Positions 35,490-44,293 of a stretch of DNA of 64,000 nucleotides are shown piece after piece; positions within the stretch are counted from its first letter, which is position 1, and each line of letters begins with the position of its first letter. The notes under the pieces are model-generated. The model was not told where the DNA came from. It did no database searches and saw only the letters and a list, made by a program, of their open reading frames with translations. The DNA is from an uncultured Eubacteriales bacterium (GTDB lineage: Bacteria; Bacillota; Clostridia; Oscillospirales; Oscillospiraceae), in NCBI GenBank assembly GCA_900546255.1, contig URCB01000003.1, positions 1-64,000 of the forward strand, given 5' to 3'. The position numbers and the translations under genes are program-made.

Positions 35490-36271
35490 ACGCTCCTCCT
35501 AAACTGGTTTAGCATAGCGCTCTTGTCCTTGGCCCGCATAAGGGCCTCCCCGATGAGGACCCCATCGGCCCCCATGGCCCGCACCGCCGCCACGTCCGCC
35601 GGGCGGTGTACCCCGCTTTCGGCCACATACAGCACCCCTGGGGGGACGCGGTCCCGCAGCCGGGCGGCGTTGTCCAGGTTCACGGAGAAGTCCCCCAGGT
35701 TCCGGTTGTTGCCCCCGATGATCCGGGCCCCGGCGGCCACGGCGGAGGCAACCTCCTTTTCATCGTGGGCCTCCACCAGGGCGGCCAGGCCCAGGTCATC
35801 GCAGAGGGCCAGGTAGTCCGCCAGGGTCCGGGTGTCCAGCAGGGCGCAGAGCAGCAGCACGCAGTCCGCCCCCATCAGGCGGGCTTGGTAGAGCTGGTAG
35901 GGGTCCACCGTAAAGTCCTTGCGGAGCATGGGGGCGGCCACTGCCTGGCGGATCTCCCGAAAGATCTGGTCCGACCCCAGAAACCACTTGGGCTCGGTGA
36001 GGCAGGAGATGGCCTCCGCCCCGGCGGCCTCGTAGGCCCGGGCGATGTCCAGGTAGGGGAAGTCCTTGGCGATGACCCCCTTAGAGGGAGAGGCCTTCTT
36101 CACCTCGCAGAGGAAGGAGAGGCCCTCTTTGGCCAGGGCAGCTTGGAACCCCTCCCCGCCTCCCTTTCCCAGGGCACGGCACTGGGCCTGGAGCACATCC
36201 AGGCTGTTGACCTCCCGGTCCGCCGCCACCCGCTGGCGGGCGTGGGCGGCCAGCTGTTCCAGGATGGTCAT
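35486..36271 (-). CDS. trpC: Indole-3-glycerol phosphate synthase
   Basis: 261 aa from the ATG at 36271, overlapping the trpD stop. Motifs [13 protein letters not shown] (catalytic Lys), LRKDF and GGNNRNL, and the C-terminal phosphate loop [10 protein letters not shown] longer frame into trpD is a shadow. Confidence 0.97.
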   Translation of the reverse strand: MTILEQLAAHARQRVAADREVNSLDVLQAQCRALGKGGGEGFQAALAKEGLSFLCEVKKASPSKGVIAKDFPYLDIARAYEAAGAEAISCLTEPKWFLGSDQIFREIRQAVAAPMLRKDFTVDPYQLYQARLMGADCVLLLCALLDTRTLADYLALCDDLGLAALVEAHDEKEVASAVAAGARIIGGNNRNLGDFSVNLDNAARLRDRVPPGVLYVAESGVHRPADVAAVRAMGADGVLIGEALMRAKDKSAMLNQFRRSV

Positions 36272-37299
36272 GCCCCCACCCCCTCCCGGTTGCTCCCGGC
36301 GAGAAACCTCTCCAGGGTCTCCATGGCTTTGCCGGTGTCGATGCAGTGGGCGGCCAGGGCCACCCCTTCCTGCATGGTGTCTGCCTGGCCCCCCAGGTAG
36401 AGCGCTGCCCCAGCGTTGAGAAGGACGGCATTGCGCCGGTGCCCTTGCTCCCCCTGGAGGATGGCCCGGGTGATGGCGGCATTTTCCGCCGGGGTCCCCC
36501 CTCGAAGGTCCTCCCTGGCACACCGGGGGAAGCCGAACGCCTCCGGGGTTATGGTGTAGGACTTCACCCAGCCGTTCTGGATCTCACAGACCTGGGTGGG
36601 GGCGCTCAGAGAGATCTCGTCCAGCTTGTCCTGGCCGTAGACCACCATCCCCCGCTTCACCCCCAGGCTGATGAGCACCTGGGACAGGGGCTCCACCAGG
36701 TAGCCGTCGTACACTCCCAGCAGCTGTACCGTGGGCGTGCCGGGGTTGGTGAGGGGTCCTAAGATGTTGAACACCGTGCGGAAGCCCAGCTCCTTCCGGA
36801 TGGGCCCCACGTACTTCATGGAGGTGTGGTACTTCTGGGCAAAGAAGAAGCACAGGCCCACCTCCTCCAACAGCTGCCGGCACAGGGCGGGGCTCTGGTG
36901 GATGTTCACCCCCAGGGCCTCCAGGCAGTCCGCCGTGCCGCACTGGGAGGAGGCCGCCCGGTTGCCGTGCTTGGCCACCTTTCCCCCACCTGCCGCCGTC
37001 ACCAGGGCGGCGGTGGTGGAGATGTTGAAGCTGTGGGCGTTGTCCCCTCCCGTCCCCACGATCTCGATGAGGTCCATCCCCGTGTCCACCCGGGTGGCGT
37101 GGGCCCGCATGGCGGCGGCGCAGCCGGCGATCTCGTCGATGGTCTCTGCCCGGGCGCTCTTGGTGGACAGGGCCGCCAGGAAGGCGGCGTTCTGGGTGGG
37201 GGTGGTCTGGCCCCCCATGATCTCGTTCATCACGGCGTAGGCCTCGTCATAGGTGAGGTCCTCTTTGTTCACGATTTTGACAATGGCTTGCTGAATCAT
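36268..37299 (-). CDS. trpD: Anthranilate phosphoribosyltransferase
   Basis: 343 aa. The PRPP loop [14 protein letters not shown] (about residues 82-95) and KHGNRA(A)SS are diagnostic. Starts 3 bp after the trpG stop. Not fused to trpG, unlike in enterobacteria. Confidence 0.97.
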   Translation of the reverse strand: MIQQAIVKIVNKEDLTYDEAYAVMNEIMGGQTTPTQNAAFLAALSTKSARAETIDEIAGCAAAMRAHATRVDTGMDLIEIVGTGGDNAHSFNISTTAALVTAAGGGKVAKHGNRAASSQCGTADCLEALGVNIHQSPALCRQLLEEVGLCFFFAQKYHTSMKYVGPIRKELGFRTVFNILGPLTNPGTPTVQLLGVYDGYLVEPLSQVLISLGVKRGMVVYGQDKLDEISLSAPTQVCEIQNGWVKSYTITPEAFGFPRCAREDLRGGTPAENAAITRAILQGEQGHRRNAVLLNAGAALYLGGQADTMQEGVALAAHCIDTGKAMETLERFLAGSNREGVGA

Positions 37300-37302
37300 C
37301 GG

Positions 37303-37872
37303 TCACATCTCCTTGAGAAAGTTTTGCAGCATGGTCTTGCCGTTGGGGGTCAGAATGGATTCCGGGTGAAATTGCAGGCCGTAAATGGGGTAGACCTTGT
37401 GGCGCACCGCCATCACCTCCCCCTCGTCGGTGGCTGCCGTCACCTGGAGACAGGCCGGCAGGCTGGCCGGGTCCACCGCCAGGGAGTGGTACCGGGCCAC
37501 CCGGGCCCGGCTGGGGCAGCCGGCGAAGAGGGGGCAGGTCTGGTCCAAGGTCACCTGGGACTGCTTGCCGTGCATCAGCTGGCGGGCGTAGGTGACGGTG
37601 CCCCCCAGGGCCGCGCAGATGGCCTGGTGCCCCAGGCACACCCCCAGGATGGGGATCTCGCCCCCCAATGCCTGCACCACGTCCATCAGGACCCCCGCCC
37701 CCTCCGGCCGGCCTGGGCCCGGAGAGAGGAGGATGTGGCTGGGGGCCATGGCCCGGATCTCTTCCACCGTCTTCTCGTCGTTGCGGATGACCTGGATGTC
37801 CGGGTTCAGCGCCCCCACCAGCTGGTAGAGGTTGTAGGAAAAACTGTCGTAACTGTCGATGAGCAAGATCAT
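37303..37872 (-). CDS. trpG: Anthranilate synthase glutamine amidotransferase subunit
   Basis: 189 aa from the ATG at 37872 (MILLIDSYDSFSYN), overlapping the trpE stop (ATGA). Class I amidotransferase triad: Cys in GVCLGHQAI (about 80), and His-Glu in FHPES near the C-terminus. Supplies ammonia to TrpE and may also serve 4-amino-4-deoxychorismate synthesis if no separate pabA exists. Confidence 0.96.
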   Translation of the reverse strand: MILLIDSYDSFSYNLYQLVGALNPDIQVIRNDEKTVEEIRAMAPSHILLSPGPGRPEGAGVLMDVVQALGGEIPILGVCLGHQAICAALGGTVTYARQLMHGKQSQVTLDQTCPLFAGCPSRARVARYHSLAVDPASLPACLQVTAATDEGEVMAVRHKVYPIYGLQFHPESILTPNGKTMLQNFLKEM

Positions 37873-39335
37873 GGTTCCACCTCCTGGGCCAGCTCCAGGG
37901 CCCGCATCACAGCTTTGGCCTTGTTCAGGCACTCCTCATACTCGGTTTCGGGGACGGAATCGGCCACGATGCCCGCCCCGCTGCGGACAAAGACCCGCCC
38001 ATTCTTCTGGTAGGCGATGCGGATGGCGATGCAGGTATCCAGGTTGCCGGTAAAGTCCAGGTACCCGATGGCCCCGCCATAGATCCCCCGCTTGTTCCCC
38101 TCCAGCTGGCCAATCCGCTGGCAGGCCCGGATCTTGGGGGCCCCGGAGAGGGTCCCCGCCGGGAGAACCGCCGCCACGGCGTCCAGAGCGTCCCTGTCCT
38201 GCCGAAGTTCTCCCCGGATGGTGGAGCCGATGTGCATCACGTGGGAGAAGCGCTGGATGGTATGGAACTGCTCCACCGCCACGGTCCCAAACCGGCTCAC
38301 CTTCCCCAGGTCGTTGCGGCCCAAGTCCACCAGCATGTCGTGCTCGGCCAGCTCCTTGTCATCGTCCAGGAGTTCTGCCTCCAGGGCCTGGTCCTGGGCC
38401 GCGGTCTCTCCCCGGGGCCGGGTGCCCGCCAGGGGGAAGGTGTGCAGGACCCCATCCTCCAGCTTCACCAGGGTCTCCGGGGAGGCTCCAGCCACCTCTA
38501 CATCCGTGCCGGAGAAGTAGAACATATAGGGGGAGGGGTTGATGGTGCGCAGCATCCGGTAGGTGTTCAGCAGGCTCCCGGTAAACGGGGCGGAGAGCCG
38601 GTTGGACAGGACGATCTGGAAGAGGTCCCCCTCCCGGATGTAGCCCTTGGCCTCCTCCACCATCCGGCAGAAGGCCGCCCGGTCAAAGAGGGGGGTCACC
38701 GGGCCGGTGAGGCGGCCGGCAGGCTCTGCCTTCTTCTCCCCGGTGCGCAGGAGGCGGACCATCTGCTCCAGTTCCAGCACCGCCTTGTTGTAGTGGACCT
38801 CCACGTCCTCCAGGGGCATGTTCACCATGAGGACGATCTTCTGCCGCAAATGGTCAAAGGCGATGACCTTGTCAAAGAGCATCAGGTCCACATCCTGGAA
38901 GGCCTCGCTGTCCGGGACGTCACACTTCGCCGTGGGTTCCTGGTAGGCCAGGTAATCGTAGGAGAAGTACCCCACCAACCCCCCGGTGAAGGGGGGCAGG
39001 CCCGCCAGCCGGGGGCTGCGGTGGGCCGCCAGCACCTGGCGGAGATAGGCGGCGGGATCCCGGGTAGAAAACCGCAGGTCCCCTGCCTTCATCTCCCCGT
39101 CCCGGCAGGTGATCTCCAGCTTGGGGTCGTAGCCCAAAAAGGTGTACCGCCCCCACTTCTCGTCGGCCAGGGCGGATTCCAGCAGGTAGCAGTGGGTGGA
39201 CACGTTCTTCAGGATCCGCAGGGCCTCTATGGGGGTGAGGAAGTCCGAGAGGATCTCGCAGTGCACCGGCAGGGCCCGGTACTGGCCCTGGGCGGCAATG
39301 GCCTTCACTTGGGGAAGGCTGGGGGAAATTTGCAT
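37869..39335 (-). CDS. trpE: Anthranilate synthase component I
   Basis: 488 aa. The start at 39335 (MQISPSL) follows GTAGGAGGTAATGAC; the open frame reaches back to 39398 but that part has no RBS. N-terminal region with the LLES feedback site, then GGLVGY, SPYMFYF, PLAGTRPRG, LVDLGRNDLG and GGAIGYLDF chorismate-binding motifs. First gene of the operon. The native T-box leader lies beyond an IS110 element upstream. Confidence 0.97.
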   Translation of the reverse strand: MQISPSLPQVKAIAAQGQYRALPVHCEILSDFLTPIEALRILKNVSTHCYLLESALADEKWGRYTFLGYDPKLEITCRDGEMKAGDLRFSTRDPAAYLRQVLAAHRSPRLAGLPPFTGGLVGYFSYDYLAYQEPTAKCDVPDSEAFQDVDLMLFDKVIAFDHLRQKIVLMVNMPLEDVEVHYNKAVLELEQMVRLLRTGEKKAEPAGRLTGPVTPLFDRAAFCRMVEEAKGYIREGDLFQIVLSNRLSAPFTGSLLNTYRMLRTINPSPYMFYFSGTDVEVAGASPETLVKLEDGVLHTFPLAGTRPRGETAAQDQALEAELLDDDKELAEHDMLVDLGRNDLGKVSRFGTVAVEQFHTIQRFSHVMHIGSTIRGELRQDRDALDAVAAVLPAGTLSGAPKIRACQRIGQLEGNKRGIYGGAIGYLDFTGNLDTCIAIRIAYQKNGRVFVRSGAGIVADSVPETEYEECLNKAKAVMRALELAQEVEP

Positions 39336-39368
39336 GTCATTACCTCCTACAATATAGTTACGGTTGAA

Positions 39369-39394
39369 GGCGCGGCAGCCAGCCGCGTCTTTTT
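39369..39394 (+). terminator. Rightward terminator-like hairpin beside the IS110 left side
   Basis: GGCGCGGC / GCCGCGTC with loop AGCCA, then TTTTT on the plus strand. It would stop transcripts heading into the element. No plus-strand gene lies to its left, so it may be part of the element or of the old trp leader. Confidence 0.5.
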
Positions 39395-39433
39395 CCATCT
39401 CAAAGCCGAAGCTGTTAGAATGGGAGAGTAAAT

Positions 39434-39600
39434 GGCCTGACAGTAATTACCATGGGCTAACATGCCCGTACTGGAGTCCGTCAGCCGCCTCTCTCGTTCG
39501 CAGCATTCGATTTGCGCAGGTAGAGCCACCTTGTGCGCTCGTGTCACCCAGGAGATTGAATAGGTAATGAGGAAAAGGCGGAAAGCCATATCCAATCAGA
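39434..39600 (+). ncRNA. Candidate IS110-family bridge RNA region
   Basis: Non-coding stretch between the trp side and the transposase ATG. 39434-39486 folds as nested stems (GGC-TGAC / GTCAGCC, then AGTA/TACT, then GGGC/GCCC) with internal loops. In the IS110 group the 5' non-coding end encodes a bridge RNA with target- and donor-binding loops. Position and shape fit. I cannot prove guide pairing because the exact insertion junction is not known. Confidence 0.4.
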
Positions 39601-39612
39601 AGGAGGAACAAA

Positions 39613-40839
39613 ATGAACGCAGTAGGGATCGATGTTTCCAAAGGGAAAAGCATGGTGGCTGCCCTGCGGCCAATGGGTGAAGTGGCATTGCTGCCACGGG
39701 AGTTTCTCCATACCGAAGTCGGTCTGGAGCAGATGGCTTACGCCATCACTACGCTGGGGGAAGATACCCGCGTTATCATAGAAGCCACCGGCCGCTACCA
39801 TGAACCGGTTGCGGCGGCACTACACAAATACGGTATCTACGTATGCGTCCTGAACCCGCTGTACATCAAGCAGAGCGGCGGCGGTTCCATCCGCAAAGTC
39901 AAGACAGACAAGGCGGACGCCATGAAGATTGCTAAGTACGGCCTTGACAACTGGGTGGATCTGCGGGAATATACTCCCATGGACACTGTAAGACAACAAC
40001 TGAAGCTGTGCTCACGCTAGTACAATCTCTACATGAAAACGGTGGTATCACTGCAAAACAATCTCATTTCTCTGACCGACAAGACCTTTCCCGGCGTGAA
40101 CGAACTGTTCTCCAGCCCGGAGCGTGCGGACGGCCACCAGAAATGGGTAGACTTTGTCATGACCTTCTGGCACTGTGACTGCATCTGCCGCGTCAGCGAG
40201 AAAGCATTCACCGAGCGTTATCAGAAATGGTGCAAGCGCAAGGGCTACCATTTCAGCACAGAGAAAGCATTGGATCTCTACGCTGGAAGCTGCGGTCATT
40301 TCACCACGCTGCCGAAGAATGACAACACCAAGCTGCTCATTACCACTGCGGCGCAGCAGCTTCTGGCGGGCAAGATGACGCTGGCCGCACTGCGGGCCGA
40401 GATGACAAGGCTTGCCATGCAACTCCCAGAGTACAATACTGTGCGCGCCATGTACGGTGTTGGCGAAACCACTGCCGCGCAGCTTATGGCTGAGATCGGC
40501 GATGTGCGCCGTTTTCCACGCCGCAGTTCCATTGTAGGCTTCGCGGGTGTCGATCCGGGTGTGGACGATTCTGGCAAGCATAGTGCCAAGAGTGTTCCTA
40601 CGACCAAACGTGGCTCACCGCATCTGCGGAAAACGCTGTACCAGATCGTCTGCACCTACCTGAGAAAAGCCCCAGCAAATGAGCTGGTGTACCAGTTTCT
40701 CGAGAAGAAACGCGCCGAGGGTAAGCCATATTTTGTCTATATGACCGCTGCCCAGAACAAGTTCCTGCGTATCTACTATGCCCGCGTGAAGGAATGCCTT
40801 GCGGCATTTGACGCGCAGCAGGATACCACGCAAAGCTGA
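39613..40839 (+). pseudogene. IS110-family DEDD/Ser transposase interrupted by an in-frame TAG
   Basis: RBS AGAAGGAGG, start at 39613. 409 codons including the stop. N-terminal DEDD RuvC-like domain: VGIDVSK, IIEATGRYHE and KTDKADAMKIAKYG. C-terminal transposase_20 domain with GVGETTAAQLMAEIGD, GFAGVDPG and KRGSPHLRK, which holds the catalytic Ser. After QLKLCSR a TAG (40018-40020) breaks the frame, which then continues YNLYMKT. A CAG to TAG change would account for it. Without readthrough the element cannot move itself. Confidence 0.9.
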
Positions 40840-40908
40840 ATCAACAAATTACTCAATCCAGGTCGGCGAGGGAATCCTTCTCCGGTCAGCTTTGCTGTAC
40901 CCATTTTT

Positions 40909-40935
40909 GCTCTGCGAAAATTGCGGAGCTTTTTT
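40909..40935 (+). terminator. Rightward terminator after the IS110 transposase
   Basis: GCTCTGC / GCGGAGC (one G-T pair) with loop GAAAATT, then TTTTTT. Ends the transposase transcript before the trp leader region. Confidence 0.75.
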
Positions 40936-40975
40936 CATTTCAGGGCTTGACTTTTGTTTGCAGGACTCCAAAATC

Positions 40976-41010
40976 AAAAAACTCCTTTGCCCTTGTCCCT
41001 GCCAAAGGAG
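40976..41010 (-). terminator. Second leftward terminator downstream of the Trp T-box
   Basis: Minus strand CTCCTTTG / CAAAGGAG with a 13-nt loop, then TTTTTT. It lies 4 bp past the T-run of the T-box terminator. It could be a second checkpoint of the trp leader or an independent stop; no competing antiterminator is evident. Confidence 0.75.
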
Positions 41011-41013
41011 AAG

Positions 41014-41322
41014 AAAAAACGCCCTTGACAGAAACACTTGCTTCTGTCAAGGACGAATAAAAGCATTATCCGCGGTGCCACCTTGCATTCACGGGAACGA
41101 CCCCGTGCCCTTAGCAGGATACCAACATATCCCCGGCAACTGACGTATGCCCACACGTCGCAGCATACTAGGAAGGGGGGATCCCGCTTCCGTTGGCTGC
41201 GCCCTCAGCGGTCCATTTGACAACTTGTTTCTTACCTGACTCTCAGCACCACAGGCTCTCTGTAAAGGCATCATTGCCGTTATCTCCGCGTCAACGGTTT
41301 GTGACAGTATGAAATTTGAGGG
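41014..41322 (-). promoter_or_regulatory. T-box riboswitch, tRNA-Trp specific (trp operon leader)
   Basis: The T-box core AAGGTGGCACCGCG lies at 41084-41071 and is followed by GATAA. The terminator CCTTGACAGAA / TTCTGTCAAGG plus T6 spans 41014-41052. Stem I contains AGAGAGCC and a specifier position reading AAATGGACCGCTGAG, so the codon is TGG (41213-41215), i.e. Trp. Uncharged tRNA-Trp would pair with the specifier and the T-box bulge and stop termination. It points at trpE, but an IS110 element now lies between them. Confidence 0.9.
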
Positions 41323-41323
41323 T

Positions 41324-41352
41324 ATCTTATCACAGCCGCTCTCCCCTGTCAA
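41324..41352 (-). promoter_or_regulatory. Promoter of the trp T-box leader
   Basis: TTGACA (41347-41352), 17 bp, TAAGAT (41324-41329) on the minus strand, which puts the transcript start at about 41317. A near-consensus sigma-A promoter just downstream of the beta-lactamase gene. Confidence 0.85.
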
Positions 41353-41390
41353 GGAGAAATGGCCCCTCAGATGAAATTTGGGCATTCCGC

Positions 41391-42251
41391 TCATGCAAGT
41401 GAGGCCGTTTCTTTTAGCAGGGCAAAGGCCACCTCCCGGGCCTGGCTGCCGGAGACGGTGCGGTTCTCGTCGGCCAGGTAGACCGCGAAGTAGGTTCTGT
41501 CCCCGGCCTTCTCCTGGAAGCCCACGAACCAGCCGGTCTCTCCAAAGCCGGAGCCCGTCTTGCCGTAGACCTGCCGGGTCCCGTCATCCTGGACCAGCAT
41601 GATGGTCCGGAGGGTGTCCACCTCCTCCTGGGTGTACTGGCTGCGGCCCTCAAAAACTTTGGTGAGGACCTGGACCTGCTCCAGGGGGGAGATTTTCAGG
41701 GAGGAATCAATCCAGAAGCCGTTGAGCTCCGGGCTCTGGTTCTGTCCGCCCCCCTCCCACTGGGAGATGTCCTGGTTGCCGTAGTCCAGGGCGGCCAGCT
41801 GCTGGGCCACGGACGCCTGCCCCACCTGGTCGATCACCTGGCGGAAGTACCACACGCAGGAGGACTGGAAGGCCTCCGCCAGGGTGAGGTTCCCGTTCCA
41901 GGCCGCCACGGGGTACTGGATGCCGGAGTAGGTCATGGTGCTCTCCGGCCCGGTGAGGACCCCGGTGTGAAGGCCCATGAGGGTGGAGAGAATCTTAAAG
42001 GTGGAGCAGGGGGAGACCTGGGTGCGGCACAGGTCCTCCTGGTACAGGGTGTAGTGGTCCGTCCCCAGGTCATAGAGGACGGCGCAGCCCTGGATGCCCT
42101 GGAAGGCCTCCGAGGGCGTCCGGCTCTCCCAAGTGGGGCCGGTTTGGGTCTGGGCGGTTTCTTGCTCCTGGGGCGCCCCGCCCCCCTGGCCGCAGCCGGC
42201 CAGGAGGAGGGCGCATAGGAGGAGCAGGGGGAGGGGGCGAATGAGTTTCAT
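41391..42251 (-). CDS. Class D (OXA-type) beta-lactamase lipoprotein
   Basis: 286 aa, RBS AAAGGAG. Lipobox LLAGC, so anchored on the outer face. The class D motifs are all present: S-T-F-K in PCSTFKIL (about 83-86), S-x-V in SSCVW (about 130), YGN in LDYGNQD (about 155), and K-T-G in YGKTGSG (about 230). Length and motif spacing fit serine class D enzymes of Gram-positives; BlaR1 sensors share the motifs but have a large membrane part, absent here. Expected to hydrolyse penicillin-type drugs; spectrum unknown. Confidence 0.88.
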   Translation of the reverse strand: MKLIRPLPLLLLCALLLAGCGQGGGAPQEQETAQTQTGPTWESRTPSEAFQGIQGCAVLYDLGTDHYTLYQEDLCRTQVSPCSTFKILSTLMGLHTGVLTGPESTMTYSGIQYPVAAWNGNLTLAEAFQSSCVWYFRQVIDQVGQASVAQQLAALDYGNQDISQWEGGGQNQSPELNGFWIDSSLKISPLEQVQVLTKVFEGRSQYTQEEVDTLRTIMLVQDDGTRQVYGKTGSGFGETGWFVGFQEKAGDRTYFAVYLADENRTVSGSQAREVAFALLKETASLA

Positions 42252-42295
42252 CGAAAGGCTCCTTTCTGATCTGACTGGGAATCATATCCCATACG

Positions 42296-43351
42296 TTAGA
42301 TTTTTGCCAAAAGTTCTGCCTTTTTCCCTTCGAACTCTTCCTGGGTGATGACCCCCATCTCTTTCAGTTTCTGCAATTTTTCCAATTTCGTGAATACATC
42401 CTCTTCCGAGGCAGTTCCGGGGCTCTCTTGTTCTGTCACTTTCCCCTGTTTTGCCTTAGACACCAGTCCAGCGACCCCAGCACCGACGCCCCGGAGACCC
42501 TTTGCCACGTCTCCTACGCCCTTTTTCAAAGCGGAAGCCGTGGCCGGCTCTTTGCCGGTATCCCCTTCGTCGCCATCGGCCATGCGTTGGATCTCCTCGT
42601 AATCGGCGACAATTTCCGCCTCGGTATACTGGAAGCTGGCCTGGTCCCGCGTCTCCAACAGCCGCTTCGCCATAGGCATCATAGAGGCAAAGTTCAGCGT
42701 CCCGGAGATCACCCCTCCAATCACCGGCACGGCTTTGGTGACCCCCTTGGCCACGGTATTCTTGGTCACCTTGATGCCCACGGCCTTACCCACTTGTTTT
42801 ACAATGGGATACCAGAAGGTCTTGGTCAGGGCCTGCTGGGCCACTTTTTGACCAAGGGTACCTGCCACTCGCGTGGAGAGCAAGCGGACCCCTGCCGCCG
42901 CGCCGGACACTCCGAACATTACGCCGCAGTACAGAACCAGCTGTCCCCGCACCGCATCGTTGTCCACCTCGCCGTCCTGCCACAGATCTTTGGCGCCAAA
43001 GAGGTAGGACAGTTCCTGGGCTAGGCGCAGAGACATGCCGAAAAATTGCGCCAGATCCGCGGGGATGGTCACCCCCATGGCAACGCCGCCGGGAAGCCCC
43101 ATGGCGAAGGAAGCCGCGGAAGACTTGCTGGTCTCCGCCAGAATCCGCTTGTTGGCCATGCGCAGGAGCATCTCCCGGGAGCACCCCGCCTCTACAGGGC
43201 CTACTGTCAGGAGTTTCTCCAAATCCACCTCCTCATTGGCAAACGCCGTAGAGAGGAATTGGTTGCGGTCCACTTTCACCCCGGGGATTTGGATCGCATT
43301 GGTGACAATGGTCTCCAGGGCAAGCTCGCTGGTTGGGTTGGTTGTTTTCAT
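42296..43351 (-). CDS. EcsC-like protein with C-terminal SHOCT domain
   Basis: 351 aa from the ATG at 43351 (GGAGG upstream). The central part is rich in small residues and hydrophobic stretches (FAMGLPGGVAMGVTIPADLAQFF, KAVPVIGGVISGTLNFASM) and has the style of EcsC-family proteins. The last 30 residues, LEKLQKLKEMGVITQEEF and on, form a SHOCT domain, a short module found on membrane-linked proteins. Role unknown. Flanked by an unrelated beta-lactamase gene and a GNAT gene. Confidence 0.6.
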   Translation of the reverse strand: MKTTNPTSELALETIVTNAIQIPGVKVDRNQFLSTAFANEEVDLEKLLTVGPVEAGCSREMLLRMANKRILAETSKSSAASFAMGLPGGVAMGVTIPADLAQFFGMSLRLAQELSYLFGAKDLWQDGEVDNDAVRGQLVLYCGVMFGVSGAAAGVRLLSTRVAGTLGQKVAQQALTKTFWYPIVKQVGKAVGIKVTKNTVAKGVTKAVPVIGGVISGTLNFASMMPMAKRLLETRDQASFQYTEAEIVADYEEIQRMADGDEGDTGKEPATASALKKGVGDVAKGLRGVGAGVAGLVSKAKQGKVTEQESPGTASEEDVFTKLEKLQKLKEMGVITQEEFEGKKAELLAKI

Positions 43352-43440
43352 GGTAAGGTCCTCCATTATGATATTTTGGGGGCACGCCGCAACGCACACC
43401 ATAAGATCCCTTGCAAATTTCGCGCACCGCTACCCTATAG

Positions 43441-44211
43441 CTACTCCGCAGTGATCTCATAGGCCACATACCTATGACTGAACCCATACCCCAGCTTCTC
43501 CGCCAGGGCCAGGGAGGTGGGGGTGTGGGCATCCCAGCTGGGGTAGAGGCCCCGGTCCAGGCAGCGCAGCAGGAGGGCGGCCGACGCGGCGGTGGCCAGA
43601 CCCTGGCGGCGGCAGTCCGGGCGGGTGTCCACCTCAATCTCAATCCCCGTCCGGTATCGGGCATAGGAGGAGGCCCCCGCCACCAGTTCCCCCTGCCGGA
43701 CCACCGCCACCCCCAGCCCCAGGCGGGCATAGTCCCCCTCCGTGGGGAACTGGGCCACCAGATCCCGGCTCCAAGGATCAGCCAGACAGCGGTGGTAGAG
43801 CTGGCCTTGGATGGGGCGCAGTGCGTCCCCCGGCAGCAGCCGGCCGGCCAGGCGGGTCAGGTGGGCCCGGTGGAAGGCGGCGGGGTCCTTTTTCGTGGCG
43901 TAGCGGGTGATGCGCCGGGCCCGAGGTCCGTAGACCTTTTGGATGCACCGGGCCCACCCCTCGCTCTGGGGGAGCAGGAGGCGGTAGTCCCGGCGGCATT
44001 CCGGCGGGGCAAAGGCCGCCAGATCCGCCCGAGGTTCTCCGGCCAGGAAGGTAAAGTCCCCCAAGACGGCCAGGGCGGCCCGGAGGGGCTCCCCCGCCGG
44101 GGCATAGACCTTCCCCATCACCCCTTGCAGGCAGGACCAGAGCAGGGTCTCCTCCCACCCGGCAAAGAGGAGGGCGGCCTGCTCCGGCGGGTGTACCACT
44201 TGCATCATCAT
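43441..44211 (-). CDS. GNAT-family acetyltransferase
   Basis: 256 aa. Starts with three ATGs in a row; GGGGG lies 8-12 nt upstream of the first (44211). The C-terminal GNAT core contains VAGASSYARYRTGIEIEV, RRQGLATAASAALL (acetyl-CoA loop RRQGLA) and WDAHTPTSLALAEKLGY. The N-terminal half is of the larger 'GNAT_acetyltran' type, to which the zwittermicin self-resistance enzyme belongs. The substrate is not evident. Confidence 0.82.
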   Translation of the reverse strand: MMMQVVHPPEQAALLFAGWEETLLWSCLQGVMGKVYAPAGEPLRAALAVLGDFTFLAGEPRADLAAFAPPECRRDYRLLLPQSEGWARCIQKVYGPRARRITRYATKKDPAAFHRAHLTRLAGRLLPGDALRPIQGQLYHRCLADPWSRDLVAQFPTEGDYARLGLGVAVVRQGELVAGASSYARYRTGIEIEVDTRPDCRRQGLATAASAALLLRCLDRGLYPSWDAHTPTSLALAEKLGYGFSHRYVAYEITAE

Positions 44212-44238
44212 AACAGCTTTCCCCCTCGAAACAGCATC

Positions 44239-44271
44239 GGGGCCGGGACGGTGTGTGACCGTCCCGGCCCC
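44239..44271. terminator. Perfect GC-rich hairpin between the GltA-like and GNAT genes
   Basis: GGGGCCGGGACGGT / ACCGTCCCGGCCCC with loop GTGTG, 14-bp perfect stem. The T-run is weak (TGTTTC), so it may be a poor terminator or a processing/stability element. Confidence 0.55.
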
Positions 44272-44293
44272 GTAACGTACGCTGGTTTCTAGT

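Larger units (their letters stand above)
39434..40936 (+). mobile_element. IS110-family insertion sequence between the trp T-box and trpE (ends approximate)
   Basis: Holds the transposase reading frame, a structured 5' non-coding part and a rightward terminator after the gene. Base composition is lower in GC than the trp genes. IS110 elements lack long terminal inverted repeats and make little or no target duplication, so the limits given are only those of the features I can place. Confidence 0.75.

Noticed and set aside
39336-39398. N-terminal extension of trpE or a trp leader peptide in the open frame back to 39398
   Set aside because: No RBS upstream, no Trp codons, and the good RBS GGAGG lies directly ahead of the ATG at 39335. 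Regulation is by T-box instead.
41391-42251. Beta-lactamase-like gene as a penicillin-binding protein or BlaR1 sensor
   Set aside because: It is short, has no membrane sensor part or extra PBP domain, and carries the class D YGN motif.
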